From: JBBRUG01 sp038247995
GTDB taxonomy: Bacteria; Chloroflexota; Chloroflexia; Chloroflexales; Chloroflexaceae
Assembly: GCA_038247995.1 (NCBI GenBank)
Contig: JBBRUG010000135.1
Coordinates: 1-14,683 of the forward strand
Direction: 5' to 3'
DNA: 14,683 nucleotides
In this document: positions 13,301-14,683 of the stretch, in pieces
How the letters are laid out: each line of letters opens with the position of its first letter
How positions within the stretch are numbered: position 1 is the first letter of the stretch
Translations under genes and position numbers: made by a program
The notes under the pieces: generated by a model
The model's input: the letters and a program-made list of their open reading frames with translations, nothing else
Databases searched by the model: none
Told to the model about the DNA's origin: nothing

Positions 13301-14207
13301 AAATCGTCCCAGTTCCACTGAGCAGGATTCCAGCCTGTCCGTTAGCGCCAATGACATTGTACCTAGCTTGCGTGGTGCCGCCAATATTATTATTCTGGCT
13401 TATCCCGCTATTAGATGAGGCAATGCGTACACCGTACCCGGCATTCCCCCGCAGTTGAGCCCCGGCACCAAACCCAAACACGCCGATTTGATTGGTAGCT
13501 ATAGTATTGCCGGATGCATTGTTGATGAGGACACCGTTTGCAGTATTGCCTGCAATAGTATTCCCCAAGGCCCCACCAATGGTGTTATTCGTGGCCCCAC
13601 TACCCTGGATCCGAATACCAGTGACATTTGAGCCAATCGCAGGGATGTTGCCATCGAAACTCAGGCCAATGTAGCTTCCTTCAACACTGTTGCTACTACC
13701 AGTGATCAAGATTGCTGCACTATCAACTGCGCCGGGATTGGTGAAGCCATACAGCACTAAACCCCTGATTGCACCGCCATTTCCGGCAAGCTCTAAGCCA
13801 ACTCCCTTGCCACTTCCGTTGATCGCAATCCGGGGCAAGCCCTGAAAGAATGCGTCAACTTCAATATTTGAACCAGCGATTGGTGGCAATGGGGCAGGAT
13901 TGGTAAGCACTAGTTCTGCGCCGCCAGTTGACTGCCAGAGTTCGATAAGGAAGCCGATCGTTTTAGTGCCATTGAACGTAGATGCATTTGCCGCATCGAT
14001 CGCCTGACGCAAACTACAATTCGGATTGACAATATCGGGATCGATGCAGTGTGTTCCAGGTGTTGTGGTAAGCGCATCGCCGAGGTTGTCGACAATAAAT
14101 GCAACCTCTTCCTCGGCCTGCGCAGCGGCCTGTGGCGTTGCGGCAAAGGGAGCAAGGAGGAGGGCGACGAGAGTGAAGATCGGCAGCAAATGCCTGCGCA
14201 CAGACAT
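10329..14207 (-). CDS. Large secreted CSLREA-type beta-helix protein with three NEW3/CARDB-like repeats
   Basis: The product is 1292 residues. The ATG at 14207 has AAGGAG 6 nt upstream. A signal peptide spans about 1-30 (Arg-Arg, a Leu/Val core, cleavage near Q-A-A-A-Q). The CSLREA-type motif NCSLRQAIDAANA lies at about 62-75, preceded by a partner Cys. A long right-handed beta-helix runs to about 800, with turns such as 'N-N-T-I-G-G', 'G-N-T-I-A-G-N' and 'S-S-F-I-G-L-D'. A Cys-pair module (CAAPCTIQAFG, from about 818) matches the one in the paralogue. Three repeats of about 110 residues follow (892-1240), then RLYLPVIGA and a Pro/Ala-rich tail of about 30 residues. It is probably surface-exposed or secreted; no catalytic residues were recognised. 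Its first third has visibly lower G+C than the rest. The stop codon TAG lies inside the 109-bp palindromic element. The paralogue downstream has the same plan with more repeats. Confidence 0.92.
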   Translation of the reverse strand: MSVRRHLLPIFTLVALLLAPFAATPQAAAQAEEEVAFIVDNLGDALTTTPGTHCIDPDIVNPNCSLRQAIDAANASTFNGTKTIGFLIELWQSTGGAELVLTNPAPLPPIAGSNIEVDAFFQGLPRIAINGSGKGVGLELAGNGGAIRGLVLYGFTNPGAVDSAAILITGSSNSVEGSYIGLSFDGNIPAIGSNVTGIRIQGSGATNNTIGGALGNTIAGNTANGVLINNASGNTIATNQIGVFGFGAGAQLRGNAGYGVRIASSNSGISQNNNIGGTTQARYNVIGANGQAGILLSGTGTISNNIRANLVGLDGTRSLPNTGAGIVIEDGAGNNSLNGPSSAPLVISDNNGYGVIIRNFIQGQVTNGNRMIGTTFVGTTQSGNSARGNNTGGVLIDVGATNTVIQGTTSGVRISGNTGYGVHVRGGASGTQILGALIGVTPPSSGAATGTNQVANTLGGVFVENAAGTIIRSSIISGNGGFGVQLNGATGSTIQSSFIGLDRDRTATRGNSGPGVSIIDSENTLVGGENGRNYIAGNLGAEGHGVVISGTDTLSVTVAGNSFGLARNALLGSSVSAYVVPAGNAGDGVRVLGGGDVRVHANTIAESGAAAITVSGIPAEPPPVTSTEPLTVSLRLNEIGFLPTAAPTIFTDVGNAQGILFSNVRAFEVISNSVRYSGSPNLQLTNALTGTVEGNLFNNSTAEGVLVDGTSFNVTLRANTIRANADEAVRLAEDVLRIRLASNRMAANGGTVLLEGTSIYSGSGADPAQANPGANHDIDPPFALRLFQDGTIQGQVITRTNTTPLLSENDLTPISACAAPCTIQAFGADPTLPTPDGQGWDVLSFATGATIIVDTEGNFTGRIEEGVPGQLLLAATDSFGNTSAFAVFTATYGLELIAIDPAPPQATAAPTESVDYRLQLRNTGTVDFSNLRYVTSETLDGWTAEFNPEPLPLLAAGATRDITVTVTLPVGTNPNAAFPITDRTRVTIDSPGVVTATATLVLETSTEARPVLRVEPRQNPLGFAAPGDRATYQHRITNDGNIPVLVNIDQRTVDPADSGRVWTTTVSISEFSLAPGQSQDIAVNVTVPQNAQVNDGEGNPVRATTLLTATAQGYPAATVTFSDTTGVVLEPIAEFFSDQAQNARAGATVTFFHELLNRSNGLATFRFNITTNFGSEVTLVSNTPGVQIINNTVTLDAPIEGRQSSMQLRVNVRLNESRLPGDIEVVNIFLTDPATGGTIGANVVDTITVTEGFILPRLYLPVIGAAPAAPPPAAPPSEEPTPDQAGTTMQAL

Positions 14208-14267
14208 CGCGAACTCCTTACGCCGGCGAACGCGCGGCGGCTACAGGTTGGGGCGGATCAGCCGACT

Positions 14268-14298
14268 GTTATAATGAAATGAGTCATCAAGTTGTCAG
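14268..14298 (-). promoter_or_regulatory. Weak candidate promoter for the 1292-residue protein gene
   Basis: On the minus strand, CTGACA (14298-14293) and TATAAC (14273-14268) are separated by 19 bp, a little long for a sigma70 promoter. The stretch 14265-14310 is the only A+T-rich patch upstream of the gene and so the best place for a promoter. An alternative -10, TACAAT, lies further upstream near 14306-14311 without a good -35. The leader to the ATG at 14207 would be about 55 nt. Confidence 0.35.
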
Positions 14299-14359
14299 CT
14301 TATTGTAGCATGAGATGTAAAAGGGCGTACAGGGGGTAGGGTAGGAAAGTGGTACCGGA

Positions 14360-14533
14360 TCGGGGCTGCGCGACCCATGGCGGGGCTGCGCCCCGTGCCT
14401 GCTGTTTCCTGGCGGGAAAGGATGGTTTGCGGGGCTGCGCGCCCCGCGCCCGCGCCAAAGGGGGCGGAGCTGCCGCCCCTCTGGACTCCCCCTGCCGGGG
14501 CGCTGCCCCTGGACCCCAACGGGAGCGCGCTCC
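14360..14533. repeat. Cluster of G+C-rich hairpins (dispersed-repeat-like mosaic)
   Basis: Five inverted repeats lie within about 155 bp: CGGGGC-TGC-GCCCCG (14381-14395), GCGGGGC-N5-GCCCCGC (14429-14447), GGGGCGG-N5-CCGCCCC (14461-14479), GGGGC-GCT-GCCCC (14497-14509) and the perfect 12-bp palindrome GGAGCGCGCTCC (14522-14533). The word CGGGGCTGCGC starts three times (14361, 14381, 14430). Similar mosaics of hairpins are common between genes in G+C-rich bacteria. No T-run follows any of them, so they are not typical terminators. The rest of the right end (14534-14683) shows a 10-bp palindrome ACGCATGCGT (14592-14601) and no convincing gene. Confidence 0.75.
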
Positions 14534-14683
14534 AGCACGAACGGCCGGCAGGTCATGCCCACAGGGGCAAAACATCATCAGGTAGAAGGTAACGCATGCG
14601 TGGCGCGTCAGCGCGTACAGGCAGAACAACGGGCTAGATGGCACACGGCAGCCTTACATGCGGGGAGGTCTGGAGGGCGGCAC

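Noticed and set aside
11880..13418. Long open frame (512 codons) on the plus strand opposite the 1292-residue protein gene
   Set aside because: It has the same cause: antisense to a strong gene, no recognisable motif and no supported start.
14300..14644. Open frames of 70-114 codons at the right end on both strands
   Set aside because: They run through the palindrome cluster, are dominated by Gly, Ala, Arg and Pro, and have no ribosome-binding site or family resemblance.

Overview
The window looks like part of a chromosome from a Chloroflexota bacterium, probably class Chloroflexia (Roseiflexus/Kouleothrix/Chloroflexus-like). The support is a fairly high G+C content, two very large secreted beta-helix proteins with CSLREA-type N-termini and a shared Arg-Leu-[Phe/Tyr]-Leu-Pro C-terminal motif, and intergenic regions packed with short phased 7-mer and 8-mer repeats. 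The assignment is inferred from gene content and style; no rRNA or tRNA is present to confirm it.

Left part (1-1802, minus strand). A regulator/enzyme operon reads leftward from a good promoter at 1802-1775: a PadR-family regulator (1749-1189) overlaps by 26 bp an alpha/beta hydrolase (1214-402). At the left edge is the first ten codons of a probable DJ-1/PfpI-family gene. Its ribosome-binding site and 5' end are repeated about three times in tandem (1-327).

Centre (1803-4320, plus strand). A gene for a bacterial protein resembling major vault protein (2104-3489; beta-repeats, an SPFH-like shoulder and a C-terminal helix) has a promoter with a perfect TATAAT inside one of two matching inverted repeats. 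Octamer arrays lie on both sides of the gene, each ending a few bases before a plus-strand promoter. Downstream is a small acidic conserved-looking ORF (3987-4232), which ends at a strong intrinsic terminator made from the same GGCAGGC repeat seen after the vault-like gene.

Right part (4325-14207, minus strand). Transcription order is: a 1292-residue secreted beta-helix protein, a remarkable 109-bp symmetric palindromic element (10224-10332), a 1728-residue paralogous secreted beta-helix protein with about eight NEW3/CARDB-like repeats, and aroQ (type II 3-dehydroquinate dehydratase). The two giant proteins are probably surface or extracellular adhesins or structural proteins. aroQ is a housekeeping shikimate-pathway gene 54 bp downstream of the second one. 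The last 480 bases hold a weak promoter candidate and a cluster of G+C-rich hairpins with no convincing gene.

The most unusual items are the vault-like protein with its twin-operator promoter, the 109-bp REPIN-like element whose two hairpins differ by compensatory changes, and the triplicated 5' end of the DJ-1-like gene. No CRISPR array, transposase, tRNA or rRNA was seen.
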